Part shown: positions 38,388 to 48,898 of the stretch, in pieces
How positions within the stretch are numbered: position 1 is the first letter of the stretch
Layout: the number at the start of each line of letters is the position of its first letter
NCBI RefSeq assembly: GCF_021129215.1
Contig: NZ_JAJOLP010000001.1
Coordinates: forward strand, 3,534,001-3,598,000
Length of the DNA stretch: 64,000 nucleotides
Reading direction: 5' to 3'
Source of the DNA: Agromyces sp. S2-1-8
Lineage (GTDB): Bacteria > Actinomycetota > Actinomycetes > Actinomycetales > Microbacteriaceae
Notes under the pieces: generated by a model
Database searches by the model: none
Told to the model about the DNA's origin: nothing
Seen by the model: only the letters and a program-made list of their open reading frames with translations
Made by a program: the position numbers and the translations under genes

Positions 38388-38427
38388 TGGAGACCTCTTG
38401 ACGCGGCATCCCTCATCGTCATACTCT

Positions 38428-38463
38428 TTCCGTGATTCAGAATTATGCTTCCGTCATTCGGAA
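38428..38463. promoter_or_regulatory. Pair of purine-regulon operators before the small-protein gene
   Basis: TTCCGTGATTCAGAA (38428-38442) and TTCCGTCATTCGGAA (38449-38463) are 15-bp operators 21 bp apart centre to centre, exactly two helical turns. The same 21-bp spacing is seen before the malic enzyme gene. They precede the small ORF at 38489 by 26 bp. Confidence 0.7.
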
Positions 38464-38488
38464 GCTGCTCGAGGAGAGGAGGGTGACG

Positions 38489-38662
38489 ATGCGCGACCGC
38501 CACGACCACGAGGACGCCGCGCGCGTCAACCGACCGCTCGCCGTGAGCTACGCCTCGATCGAGGTCGATCCCGACATCTACATTCCGGCGCGCGCCGACC
38601 GACGGGGCTTCTTCGCCCGCTGGTTCCACCGCGCGCCCGAGCTGAGTCGCCGGGTGGCCTGA
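38489..38662 (+). CDS. Small protein (57 residues) in the purine gene cluster
   Basis: ATG 38489 follows an excellent ribosome binding site (GAGGAGAGGAGG). The product is 57 residues, hydrophilic, with an N-terminal His/Asp/Arg-rich part (MRDRHDHEDAARVN), a middle segment YASIEVDPDIYIPARADRRG, and a C-terminal amphipathic FFARWFHRAPELSRR. I recognise no family. It has no TM helix or signal. Its promoter holds two purine operators and xdhA follows 250 bp later, so it is probably expressed with purine catabolism. A frame opening at 38432 is less likely, as it would overlap the operators. Confidence 0.6.
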   Translation: MRDRHDHEDAARVNRPLAVSYASIEVDPDIYIPARADRRGFFARWFHRAPELSRRVA

Positions 38663-38670
38663 CGCGAGCG

Positions 38671-38750
38671 ACGCGCGCACGCACGCACGCACGCACGCGA
38701 GCACGCGAGCACGCGAGCGACGCGCGCACGCGCGCACGCACGAGCACACG
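38671..38750. repeat. Low-complexity tract of ACGC / GAGCACGC units
   Basis: About 80 bp of ACGC, GCGAGC and CACGCGAG words directly after the small-protein gene stop, for example CACGCACGCACGCACGCACG. Together with the 38204 tract it brackets the small gene. Confidence 0.8.
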
Positions 38751-38757
38751 ACTGAAT

Positions 38758-38832
38758 ATCCGTTCTGCGAAATAGGGATTCCGAATCGCAAGAACTACCT
38801 GCCACCGACGCAGTACTATCGGTATGTACTGC
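38758..38832. promoter_or_regulatory. xdhA promoter region with inverted repeats
   Basis: GCAGTAC-TATCGGTAT-GTACTGC (38810-38832) is a perfect 7-9-7 inverted repeat, 84 bp before the xdhA start. GATTC-C-GAATC (38777-38787) is a second perfect repeat, and ATCCGTTCTGCGAAA (38758-38772) is a weak match to the purine operator. The region is AT-richer than its surroundings. Confidence 0.5.
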
Positions 38833-38915
38833 TGAAGCAGGCGCGGTGCGAGGTGGGGCCACCGGGGCCCCGGTGCCGCAGGCGTCATCGACGACGCCTC
38901 ACCCGAGGAGATCCC

Positions 38916-40399
38916 ATGGACGAGATCGCCATCACCGTCAACGGGCTTCGACGCCCGCTCGAAGGTGCCACCGCCCACACCACCGCGCTCGACTGGCTGC
39001 GCGACACCGGGCTCACGGGCAGCAAGGAGGGCTGCGCCGAAGGCGAGTGCGGCGCGTGCGCGATGCTCGTCGCGACGCCCGGCACCGACGGCGGCACCGA
39101 GTGGACCGCGGTCAACGCGTGCCTCGTGCCCGTCGCCGCGCTCAACGGCCAGGAGGTGGTGACGGCCGAGGGGCTCGGCTCCCCCGAGTCGCTGCACCCG
39201 GTGCAGGAGAAGCTCGCCGAGGCGGGCGGCTCGCAGTGCGGCTACTGCACCCCGGGCTTCGCCTGCAGCATGGCGGGCGAGTACTACCGCGCCGACCGCG
39301 TTCCGGCGCCGGCCCACGCGCACGACGTGGTCGACGAGCACGACGAGGGATGCCTCGTGCACGACGCCGAGCACGGGCCGAACGGCTTCGACCTGCACGC
39401 CCTCAGCGGCAACCTCTGCCGCTGCACCGGGTATCGCCCGATCCGCGACGCCGCCTACGAGCTCGGCATGCCCGAGCCGGGCGACGAGCTCGCCGCTCGC
39501 CGCGACCGCCCCGCTCCCGCAGCGGTGCCGACCGACTTCACGGCGGGCGGCGGGCGGTTCGTCCGGCCGGCGACGCTCGACGAGACCCTGCGACTGATCC
39601 GCGACGAACCGTCGGCACTGCTCGTGGCCGGGTCGACCGACCTCGGCGTCGAGGTCAACCTGCGCGGCCGCCGCGCCCCGCTCGTGGTCGCGGTCGAACA
39701 GCTCGACGAGCTGCGCACGCTCAGCGTCGGCGACGACGTGATCGAGATCGGGGCGGCACTGCCGCTCACCGAGGTCGAACGCCGGCTCGACGGCCGGGTG
39801 CCGCTGCTCGCCCAGCTCTTCCCGCAGTTCGCGTCGCGACTGATCCGCAACCGCGGCACGTTCGGCGGCAACCTCGGCACCGGCTCCCCCATCGGCGACA
39901 CCCCGCCGGCGCTCCTCGCGCTCGGCGCCCGGCTGGTGCTCGCCTCGGCCGACGGCGAGCGCGAGGTCGAGCTCGCCGACTACTTCACGGGCTACCGGCA
40001 GACGATCCGCCGGCCCGACGAGCTCATCCGCGCGGTGCGCATCCCGCTCCCGCTCGCGCGCGTCACGGCGTTCAACAAGATCGCGAAGCGCCGCTTCGAC
40101 GACATCTCGAGCGTCGCGCTCGGCTTCGCACTCGACCTCGAGGGCGGCGTCGTCACGAACGCCCGCATCGGACTCGGCGGCGTCGCCGCGACCCCGCTTC
40201 GCGCGTACGACACCGAGGCCGCACTGATCGGCAAGGCCTGGAACATCGCGACCGTCAAGGCGGCCTCGACGGTGCTGCAGGGCGAGGGCACGCCGATGAG
40301 CGACCACCGCGCCTCGAGCGACTACCGCTCGCTCATGCTCGGCAGTGCGCTGCTGAAGCTCTACTCGACCACGATCCACGACGACAAGGAGGTGTCGGC

Positions 40400-40403
<4 letters not shown>
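38916..40403 (+). CDS. xdhA: Xanthine dehydrogenase, small subunit (2Fe-2S and FAD domains)
   Basis: A 495-residue subunit carrying the electron-transfer centres of xanthine dehydrogenase. The plant-type ferredoxin domain has Cys40, 45, 48 and 69, and the second [2Fe-2S] domain has Cys108, 111, 168 and 170 in GYCTPGFACSMAG and GNLCRCTGYRPI. The FAD domain follows from about residue 205 with LLVAGSTDLGVEVNLRGR and RNRGTFGGNLGTGSPIGDTP. ATG 38916 follows GAGGAG. The stop overlaps xdhB by ATGA. Confidence 0.95.
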
Positions 40404-42817
<2,414 letters not shown>

Positions 42818-42833
42818 ACGGAGGTCGCGCACG

Positions 42834-43820
42834 ATGGACTGGCTCGACGCGCTCCGACGCCTCCGCGACGCGAGGACGCCCGCGGTGATCGTCACGCTCG
42901 CCATCGTGCGCGGCCACGCGCCGCGCAACGGCGGCGCGAAGATGGTCGTCGCACCCGACACGGTGTTCGGCACCGTCGGCGGCGGCAATCTCGAGCAGAC
43001 GGCGATCGACCGAGCGCGCGACCTGCTCGCGACCGGCTCGGCCGAACCCGAGCTGCTCACCCTGAAGCTCAGCGACAAGGCCACGACCGAGTACGGCGTG
43101 CAGTGCTGCGGAGGAGAGGTCACCCTCATGCTCGAACCCGTGCGGGTCGTGCCGTCGGTCGCCGTGTTCGGCATGGGGCACGTGGGCCTCGAGCTCGCGC
43201 GCATCCTCGCGCGGCAGGAGCTCGAACTGCACCTCGTCGACTCGCGGGCCGAGATGCTCGCGCCCGAGCGCCTCGGCATGCCCGGCGTCTCGGGTGTGCT
43301 CGCCGACGCCGTCGCCGACGTCCGGGTGCACCACGAGCCCGTGCCCGAGGCGGGCCTCGTTGGGCTGCCGCCCGGCGCCCATGTGCTGATCATGACCCAC
43401 GACCACCTCGAGGACCTCGCGATCACCGACAGCGCACTGCGCCGCGAGGGTCTGGGATCGATCGGACTCATCGGATCGAAGTCGAAGTGGGTGAGGTTCC
43501 AGGCGAAGCTCACCGAGCTCGGCCACGACGACGCGGCGCTCGCGCGGGTGACGACGCCGATCGGCATCCCCGAGGTGGCGGGCAAGGCGCCCGCGACGAT
43601 CGCGGTGAGCGTGGCGGCCCGCATCCTGCAGCTCATCGAGGAGGCGCAGCCGGCCGAGGTCGACGATACCGACGCGGGGGCCGACGCGGCCGCAGGCGCC
43701 GACGCGGCCCGGGTCGCCGATGCCGACAAGGCGGAGGCCGATGTCGCCGACGCGGCCGAGGCCGATGTCGCCGTCGCGGCCGACGACCCTCGGGTTCCGG
43801 GCGCGGGATCCGCGGCATGA
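42834..43820 (+). CDS. xdhC: Xanthine dehydrogenase accessory protein
   Basis: A 328-residue chaperone that binds molybdenum cofactor, promotes its sulfuration and inserts it into XdhB. The N-terminal XdhC/CoxI domain has HAPRNGGAKMVVAPDTVFGTVGGGNLE, and the C-terminal Rossmann part has VFGMGHVGLELARIL and SIGLIGSKSKW, ending with TPIGIPEVAGKAPATIAVSV. The last 55 residues are an unusual Ala/Asp-rich repeat tail, not part of the fold. ATG 42834 is 16 bp after xdhB, and its stop overlaps the SDR gene start. Confidence 0.92.
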   Translation: MDWLDALRRLRDARTPAVIVTLAIVRGHAPRNGGAKMVVAPDTVFGTVGGGNLEQTAIDRARDLLATGSAEPELLTLKLSDKATTEYGVQCCGGEVTLMLEPVRVVPSVAVFGMGHVGLELARILARQELELHLVDSRAEMLAPERLGMPGVSGVLADAVADVRVHHEPVPEAGLVGLPPGAHVLIMTHDHLEDLAITDSALRREGLGSIGLIGSKSKWVRFQAKLTELGHDDAALARVTTPIGIPEVAGKAPATIAVSVAARILQLIEEAQPAEVDDTDAGADAAAGADAARVADADKAEADVADAAEADVAVAADDPRVPGAGSAA

Positions 43821-44584
43821 CCGCGCCGACGCGATCGGTCATCGTCACGGGAGCCGGCACGGGCATCGGGCGGGCGACCGCCCGGGCCCTGCTCGCCGCA
43901 GGCTTCTGCGTCACGCTCGCGGGGCGGCGCAGCGCTCCGCTCGAGGAGGCCGCCGCGACGGGCGACGACGGCACGAGGCATGCAGATGCGCTCGTCGTGC
44001 CGTGCGACGTCACCGACGCAGCCGAGGTCGACGCACTCGTCGCCGCCCATGTCGAGCGTTTCGGGCGGCTCGACGTGCTCGTGAACAACGCGGGCGTGCC
44101 CGGCCCCATCGCCGACGTCGGCGAGCTGCGGCCCGACGACTGGGCGGCCGTCGTCGCCGTGAACCTGACGGGTGCGGTGCTGTGCGCCGGGGCGGCGTTC
44201 CGGCAGATGGCTGCCCAGCACCCGAGCGGCGGACGCATCATCGACAACGGGTCGATCTCGGCGCAGTCGCCGCGTCCGAGGTCGGTCGCCTATACGACCA
44301 CGAAGCATGCGATCGCCGGACTCACGAAGTCGATCGAACTCGACGGCCGGCCGTACGGCATCAGCTGCACGCAGCTCGACGTCGGCAACGCTCGCACCGA
44401 GCTGCTCGACGGGTTCGTCGGCGAGGGTGCGCTGCAGGCCGACGGGCGCCGCGTCGTAGAACCGACCATGGACGTCGCGATCGTCGCCGGCCTCATCGTG
44501 CAGCTCGCCTCGCTGCCCTCAGAGGTGAGCGTGCCGCAGCTGACGGCGACCGCCGCGGGCATGCCGTTCATCGGCCGCGGCTGA
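43817..44584 (+). CDS. SDR family oxidoreductase
   Basis: A 255-residue short-chain dehydrogenase. The cofactor motif is VTGAGTGIGRATARAL at residues 10-25, NNAG is at about residue 92, and the catalytic triad is Ser in IIDNGSISAQSPRP with the YTTTK motif (YxxxK) shortly after. The start overlaps the xdhC stop, which ties it to the xanthine dehydrogenase operon, but no substrate is suggested by the sequence. It ends the transcription unit, before a 699-bp non-coding region rich in tandem repeats. Confidence 0.85.
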   Translation: MTAPTRSVIVTGAGTGIGRATARALLAAGFCVTLAGRRSAPLEEAAATGDDGTRHADALVVPCDVTDAAEVDALVAAHVERFGRLDVLVNNAGVPGPIADVGELRPDDWAAVVAVNLTGAVLCAGAAFRQMAAQHPSGGRIIDNGSISAQSPRPRSVAYTTTKHAIAGLTKSIELDGRPYGISCTQLDVGNARTELLDGFVGEGALQADGRRVVEPTMDVAIVAGLIVQLASLPSEVSVPQLTATAAGMPFIGRG

Positions 44585-44644
44585 ACACCCCGTCGACGCC
44601 GGCGACCGTCGTCGCCGATCAGGGCGCGTCCATTCCACGGCGAT

Positions 44645-44742
44645 GGGGTCATGGGGTCATGGGCCATGGGCCATGGGGCCATGGGGCCATGGGGCCATGT
44701 GGCCATGTGGCCATAGGTCGCGCACGTTGTGGTCATGCGGTC
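44645..44742 (+). repeat. Array of 8-bp units GKGGYCAT
   Basis: Nine units GGGGTCAT, GGGCCAT, GGGGCCAT and GTGGCCAT run from 44645 to 44714 (two units are 7 bp). A last pair GTGGTCATGCGGTC follows at 44729-44742 after a 14-bp break. The unit is the same as that at 2748-2770 on the opposite strand. The frame that reads through it as Gly/His-rich peptide has no start support and is not called. Confidence 0.85.
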
Positions 44743-44778
44743 GTCAACCGCCCGCTCTAGTGCAGGTCGCTCCGACTG

Positions 44779-44856
44779 CCGGCATCATGACCGCTCCCCC
44801 GCCTCCGGCATCGCGACCGCTCCCCCGCCCTCGGCATCGCGACCGCTCCCCGCCCC
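44779..44856 (+). repeat. Three tandem 26-bp repeats
   Basis: Units at 44779, 44805 and 44831, each CCGGCATCRYGACCGCTCCC followed by CCGCCT or a close variant. They lie between the 8-bp and 31-bp arrays in the same gap. Confidence 0.85.
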
Positions 44857-44871
44857 GGCTCTCCACCCACA

Positions 44872-44964
44872 CAGCCTGTCGACAAGTGAACTTGTCGACA
44901 ACCGACGTGTGCACTTGTCGACTTGTCGACATCCAACGTGTGCACATGTCGACTTGTGCACGTC
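44872..44964 (+). repeat. Three 31-bp repeats related to those at 2889-2981
   Basis: Units 44872-44902, 44903-44933 and 44934-44964. The second begins CGACGTGTGCACTTGTCGAC, whereas the first locus has CGACGTGTGGACAAGTGGAA in the same register. The word TTGTCGACA replaces the DnaA-box word TTGTCCACA by one base. GTCGACAAGTGAACTTGTCGAC (44879-44900) is a perfect-armed palindrome with a 6-bp loop. Confidence 0.8.
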
Positions 44965-45154
44965 CCTCCCGAGCGCGTATGCCCGACGGTGCCATCCAGA
45001 ACGCATCGGAGCTGCACTCGATGCCCAGACCCGCGCGTCGACTGCACCCTCGATTGGTGCGGTCGACGTCCTCGTCACAGCGCGTGAGCGACATCACGAC
45101 GGCCGCGGCGCGGAGCGGAGCCGGACGGCGGCGCTGCATGGCGGCGCAGCGGCG

Positions 45155-45278
45155 CAGCGACCCAGCAGCCCAGCGACCCAGCAGCCCAGCGACCCAGCAG
45201 CCCAGCGACCCAGCAGCCCAGCGACCCAGCAGCCCAGCGACCTTGCGGCTACCCAGGGCGACCTTGCGGCTACCCCGG
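45155..45278 (+). repeat. Five 16-bp repeats followed by two 21-bp repeats
   Basis: CAGCGACCCAGCAGCC is present five times without change from 45155 to 45234, then partly again. Next GCGACCTTGCGGCTACCC plus AGG or CGG occurs twice (45237-45257 and 45258-45278). The array ends 5 bp before the stop of the MFS gene. No variants within the 16-bp units suggests recent expansion. Confidence 0.9.
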
Positions 45279-45283
45279 GCGCA

Positions 45284-46519
45284 TCAAGCTGCTGGCACCT
45301 CCGGGCGGCGGCGGAGCGCGAGCGGCAGGGTCGCGAGCGAGATCGCGGCCGCCACCAGGAACGCGACGCTGAACGAGCTGCCGGTCGCGATGAGGCCGAC
45401 GATGATCGCGCCGATGCCGCTGCCGGCGTCGAAGCCGATGTTCCACACGGCACTCGCGAACACCGACTGACTCGGCGGCACGACGGCGAATGCCTCACCC
45501 ATCGTGAGGTTCTGCAGCGCGCCGTAGCTCACGCCGACGAAGGCGAGCCCGACGAGGAGCGGCACGGTCGAGGCATCCGCACCCGATGCCGCTGCGTCGC
45601 CCGTGCCCGCCGTCCCGGCACCCGCACCGATCGCGGCCCACGCGACGAGTCCGAGTCCGACCGTCGTCACCACGACGAACGGCCAGAGCAGCCGGTGCGT
45701 GCCGAAGCGGTCGGCCAGTCCGCCGACGAGCCAGCGGGTGAGCGCCGCCATCGCCGTGAGCAGAGCGAGCCCGATGGTGACCGTGACGGCGTCGCCGGTG
45801 AGCTGCGGGGTGAACGTGATGAGCGCGCCACCCGCGAGCGTCACCCCGAGCAGCACGCCGACGGGCGCCGCGAGCGCGCGCAGCGCCGCCCACCGACCGG
45901 GTGCGGCGTGCACGTGCCCCGCCGCCTCGGTCTCGGCCGCCTGCTCGGCGTGCCTGACGTGCAGGCGTCGCGCGAGTCGCACGGCGGGTACGATGCCGAC
46001 GAGCGGCAGCGCGCCGGCGACGAACACCCACTGGTATCCGAAGGTCTCGGCGACCCAGGGGGCGAGCGGCAGCAGCACGAGCTGGGGGCCTGCGATGGCG
46101 AGCCCGAACGCCCCGATCGCGCGGCCGCGCCGGGCGGGCTCGACGAGATCGGCGACCGCGCCCGATCCGGCGACGGTGAGCACGGCGAAGCCGGCCCCGC
46201 GCACCGCGGCGATCGCGAGCACCGGCCCGAGCTCGTTCGACGCGAGGTGAGCGAGCGACGGCGCGCCGAGCAGCACGAGCCCGGCGACGAGCACCGGTCC
46301 CCAGCCGAGGCGGCGCAGTGCGCCGGGCACGAAGGTCTGGAACAGCACGGTCGAGAGCATGAACACGCCGGTGACGAGTCCGGCGCCGGCGGCGTCCGCC
46401 CCGCCCGTGACCGCCCACTGCGGAGCGACGGGGAGCAGCACGGCATAGCCCGAGAACCCCGCGGCGACCATCGTCAGCAGCGCCGGCATGCCGGGTGCGC
46501 GCCAGACCGATCCCGTCAC
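45284..46519 (-). CDS. MFS transporter
   Basis: A 411-residue major facilitator with 12 predicted TM helices. Features include the loop VPGALRRLGWGPVLVAG after TM2, EPARRGRAIGAFGLAIAGPQ, and LVGGLADRFGTHRLLWPFV between helices 8 and 9. The central loop is His/Glu-rich. GTG 46519 follows GAGGAAC. The substrate is unknown; its position next to the purine permease suggests a metabolite or drug transporter but is not proof. Residues 315-330 form an Ala/Gly-rich loop. Confidence 0.82.
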   Translation of the reverse strand: MTGSVWRAPGMPALLTMVAAGFSGYAVLLPVAPQWAVTGGADAAGAGLVTGVFMLSTVLFQTFVPGALRRLGWGPVLVAGLVLLGAPSLAHLASNELGPVLAIAAVRGAGFAVLTVAGSGAVADLVEPARRGRAIGAFGLAIAGPQLVLLPLAPWVAETFGYQWVFVAGALPLVGIVPAVRLARRLHVRHAEQAAETEAAGHVHAAPGRWAALRALAAPVGVLLGVTLAGGALITFTPQLTGDAVTVTIGLALLTAMAALTRWLVGGLADRFGTHRLLWPFVVVTTVGLGLVAWAAIGAGAGTAGTGDAAASGADASTVPLLVGLAFVGVSYGALQNLTMGEAFAVVPPSQSVFASAVWNIGFDAGSGIGAIIVGLIATGSSFSVAFLVAAAISLATLPLALRRRPEVPAA

Positions 46520-46677
46520 GTGCGTTCCTCTTCCTCTTGTCGACGATCGCGGGGTTGCCTCAGCCGATCGCCCGCCGGGCGCGATCGCCCGCGCCGCGCC
46601 CCGACGCACCGCGACGGCCTGACCCGTCGCACACGAGGTGCGCACGGTTCAGGCCGTCGACGCGGTGCCGGCTGCGT

Positions 46678-48261
46678 CTAGCCTGCCAGCATCGCCTCGA
46701 TGGGGCCGCGCACGAAGTAGAGCGCGAAGCCCGCCGAGACCACCCACATGAGCCAGTGCACCTTGTTGGCGCGACCCGAGAGGGCGTTGACGAGGGTCCA
46801 GGCGATGAAGCCGACGCCGATGCCGTTCGCGATCGAGTAGGTGAGCGGCATCGTCACGATCGTGAGGAACGCCGGCAGCGCGACCGCGAAGTTCGAGAAC
46901 TTGATCTCCTTGATCTGCCCCATCATCATCGCGCCCACGACGACGAGGGCGGCCGAACCGACCTCGATCGGCACCACGAGGGTGAGCGGGGTGAGGAACA
47001 TCGAGAGCAGGAAGAGCACGCCGACGACGAGCGACGCGACACCCGATCGGGCGCCCTCCCCGATGCCCGAGGCGCTGTCGACGTAGACGGTGTTCGACGA
47101 CGTCGACGTCGCTCCTCCCGCGACCGCACCGAGGCCCTCGACGACGAACGCCGAGCGCAGGCGGGGGAAGGTGCCGTCCTTGTAGGCGAGGCCGGCGTTC
47201 TTCGCGAGGCCGGTCATCGTGCCCATCGCGTCGAAGAAGTTCGAGAACACGAGGGTGAAGATGAGCATCGTCGCGCTCAGCGCCCCGATGCGGCCGAAGG
47301 CGCCGAAGAGGTCGAACTGCCCGACGAGGCCGAAGTCGGGAACCGTGACCCACGACGTCGGAAGCTCGGGGATCGTCATGTGCCAGCCGTTCGGATCCTC
47401 GTACGACGGGCCGAGGTTCAGGATGGCCTGCGCGATGATCGCGACGATCGTCGTCGCGACGATACCGATGAGGATGCCTCCGGGCACGCGCCGCGCGACC
47501 AGGATGCCGATCGTGATGAGGCCGAGCAGGAAGATGAGCGTCGGCACCGAGGTGATCGAGCCGGCGTCGCCGAGCTGCACGGGCGGGCCGCCCGGGGTGC
47601 GGTTGACGAAGCCCGAGTCGACGAAGCCGATGAACGCGATGAAGAGGCCGATGCCGACCGTGATCGCCGCCTTGAGCGCCTGCGGTACGGCCTTGAAGAT
47701 CGCGGTGCGGGCGCCGGTGGCCCCGAGCAGCACGATGATGATGCCGTTGATCACGACGAGGCCCATCGCCTCGGGCCAGGTGACCTGTCCGACGACCGAG
47801 ACCGCGAGGAACGAGTTGATGCCGAGTCCGGCCGCGATCGCGAACGGGAGTCGGGCGAAGACGCCGAACAGGATCGTCATGACGCCCGCGGTGAGGCCGG
47901 TGGCTGCGCCGACCATCGCGGGGTTCAGCACGTTGCCGTCGACGTCGGGCACGTTGCCGAGGATGAGCGGGTTGAGGATCACGATGTACGCCATCGTGAC
48001 GAAGGTCACGATGCCGCCGCGGAACTCGCGGGCGAGCGTCGAGCCGCGCGCCGTGATCTCGAAGAACCGGTCGAAGGCGTTCTTGGGTGCGGCGTCGACG
48101 GTGGTCGTCGCACCGGTGGGCAGCGGGTTCGGGATGCTCGCGACCGCGAAGGTGTCGAGCGGCGGTTCGGTCGGGTCGGGGGTTTGGGAATCTGCGGTCC
48201 CGGCGGTGCCGTCGGACTGCGTCACGGCGGCGTCGTCGCCGGCGCGGGTGGTCGAATCCAT
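46678..48261 (-). CDS. NCS2 family purine permease (AzgA-like)
   Basis: A 527-residue membrane transporter for purine bases such as hypoxanthine, guanine or adenine. Signatures of the AzgA branch of NCS2 are FRGGIVTFVTMAYIVILNP in TM1, AAGLGINSFLA, FVDSGFVNRTPGGPPVQLG, and FSNFFDAMGTMTGLAKNAGL, followed by EGLGAVAGGATSTSSNTVYV. The N-terminal 55 residues are a hydrophilic non-conserved extension. It is divergent from the mod operon. It would feed xanthine dehydrogenase and uricase. Confidence 0.92.
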   Translation of the reverse strand: MDSTTRAGDDAAVTQSDGTAGTADSQTPDPTEPPLDTFAVASIPNPLPTGATTTVDAAPKNAFDRFFEITARGSTLAREFRGGIVTFVTMAYIVILNPLILGNVPDVDGNVLNPAMVGAATGLTAGVMTILFGVFARLPFAIAAGLGINSFLAVSVVGQVTWPEAMGLVVINGIIIVLLGATGARTAIFKAVPQALKAAITVGIGLFIAFIGFVDSGFVNRTPGGPPVQLGDAGSITSVPTLIFLLGLITIGILVARRVPGGILIGIVATTIVAIIAQAILNLGPSYEDPNGWHMTIPELPTSWVTVPDFGLVGQFDLFGAFGRIGALSATMLIFTLVFSNFFDAMGTMTGLAKNAGLAYKDGTFPRLRSAFVVEGLGAVAGGATSTSSNTVYVDSASGIGEGARSGVASLVVGVLFLLSMFLTPLTLVVPIEVGSAALVVVGAMMMGQIKEIKFSNFAVALPAFLTIVTMPLTYSIANGIGVGFIAWTLVNALSGRANKVHWLMWVVSAGFALYFVRGPIEAMLAG

Positions 48262-48433
48262 GAGAGGGCTTCCTTGCTGTTCATCGCCGGCGCGGTGGAC
48301 TCCCCGGGGTACCGGGTGGATCTCCGTTGATCCGACTCATGGGCGGCCGCTCGTTCAGCTGGGTTCCTGCGGCGGCCGGGTTCGAAGCTAGCAGCCGGGC
48401 AGGCGTGCGTCCAGACCTTTTCGGAATCCCGTT

Positions 48434-48446
48434 TCCACATTGTGGA
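48434..48446. promoter_or_regulatory. Candidate operator TCCACATTGTGGA in the permease/mod divergent promoter
   Basis: TCCACA-T-TGTGGA is a perfect 13-bp palindrome, 45 bp before the HTH-Mop regulator start in a 229-bp divergent region. The molybdate regulator encoded next to it is a natural candidate ligand. The right half reads TGTGGACAT, also one mismatch from a DnaA box. Confidence 0.5.
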
Positions 48447-48490
48447 CATATGGATTGCGTTCCCGCAGATGCGGCGATATTCTCCTCATC

Positions 48491-48898
48491 ATGACGCAGT
48501 ATCGGATCAGCGAAGCCGCCGAGCTCCTCGGTGTGAGCGACGACACGGTGCGCCGATGGGTGCACGACGGCCTGCTGACCTCCGCGAAGGACGAGGCCGG
48601 CCTTCAGGTGGTGCCCGGCGCCGAGCTCGCCGAACGCGCGAAGGCGGTCGCCGCGACCGTGGCCGACCGCAGCCATGTGCGCCGCAGCGCGCGCAACCGG
48701 TTCGTCGGCCTCGTGACCGACGTGCAGATCGACGGCCTCATGGCCCAGGTCGAGCTGCAGTGCGGCCCGCACCGGGTGGTCTCGCTCATGTCGGCCGAGG
48801 CCGCGCGCGAGCTGCGCCTCGAGGTCGGCTCACGCGGCGTCGCCGTGGTCAAGGCGACCACGGTCATCATCGAGACCGAGAAGGATGCCTCGCCGTGA
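48491..48898 (+). CDS. Molybdate-responsive HTH regulator with a TOBE/Mop domain
   Basis: A 135-residue protein. Residues 1-55 are a MerR/excisionase-type helix-turn-helix (YRISEAAELLGVSDDTVRRW), and residues 68-132 are a TOBE/Mop molybdate-binding domain (RNRFVGLVTDVQIDGLMAQV, ending AVVKATTVIIE). This combination replaces ModE in actinobacteria. The stop overlaps the modA GTG, so it is the first gene of the modABC operon and probably controls it in response to molybdate. Confidence 0.88.
   Translation: MTQYRISEAAELLGVSDDTVRRWVHDGLLTSAKDEAGLQVVPGAELAERAKAVAATVADRSHVRRSARNRFVGLVTDVQIDGLMAQVELQCGPHRVVSLMSAEAARELRLEVGSRGVAVVKATTVIIETEKDASP

Noticed and set aside
38196-38430. Short frames in the CCGCAC tract
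   Set aside because: Arg/Pro-rich translation of a microsatellite in every frame; no start support.
38853-38915. Upstream extension of xdhA from 38853
   Set aside because: Arg-rich translation without family match, while ATG 38916 has GAGGAG upstream and the proper ferredoxin start.
45155-45234. CRISPR-like direct repeats
   Set aside because: Units are contiguous without spacers; a simple minisatellite.
44643-45470. Frame encoding Gly/His/Trp-rich peptide over the 8-bp array
   Set aside because: It is generated by the repeat, has no ribosome binding site and enters other tandem arrays.
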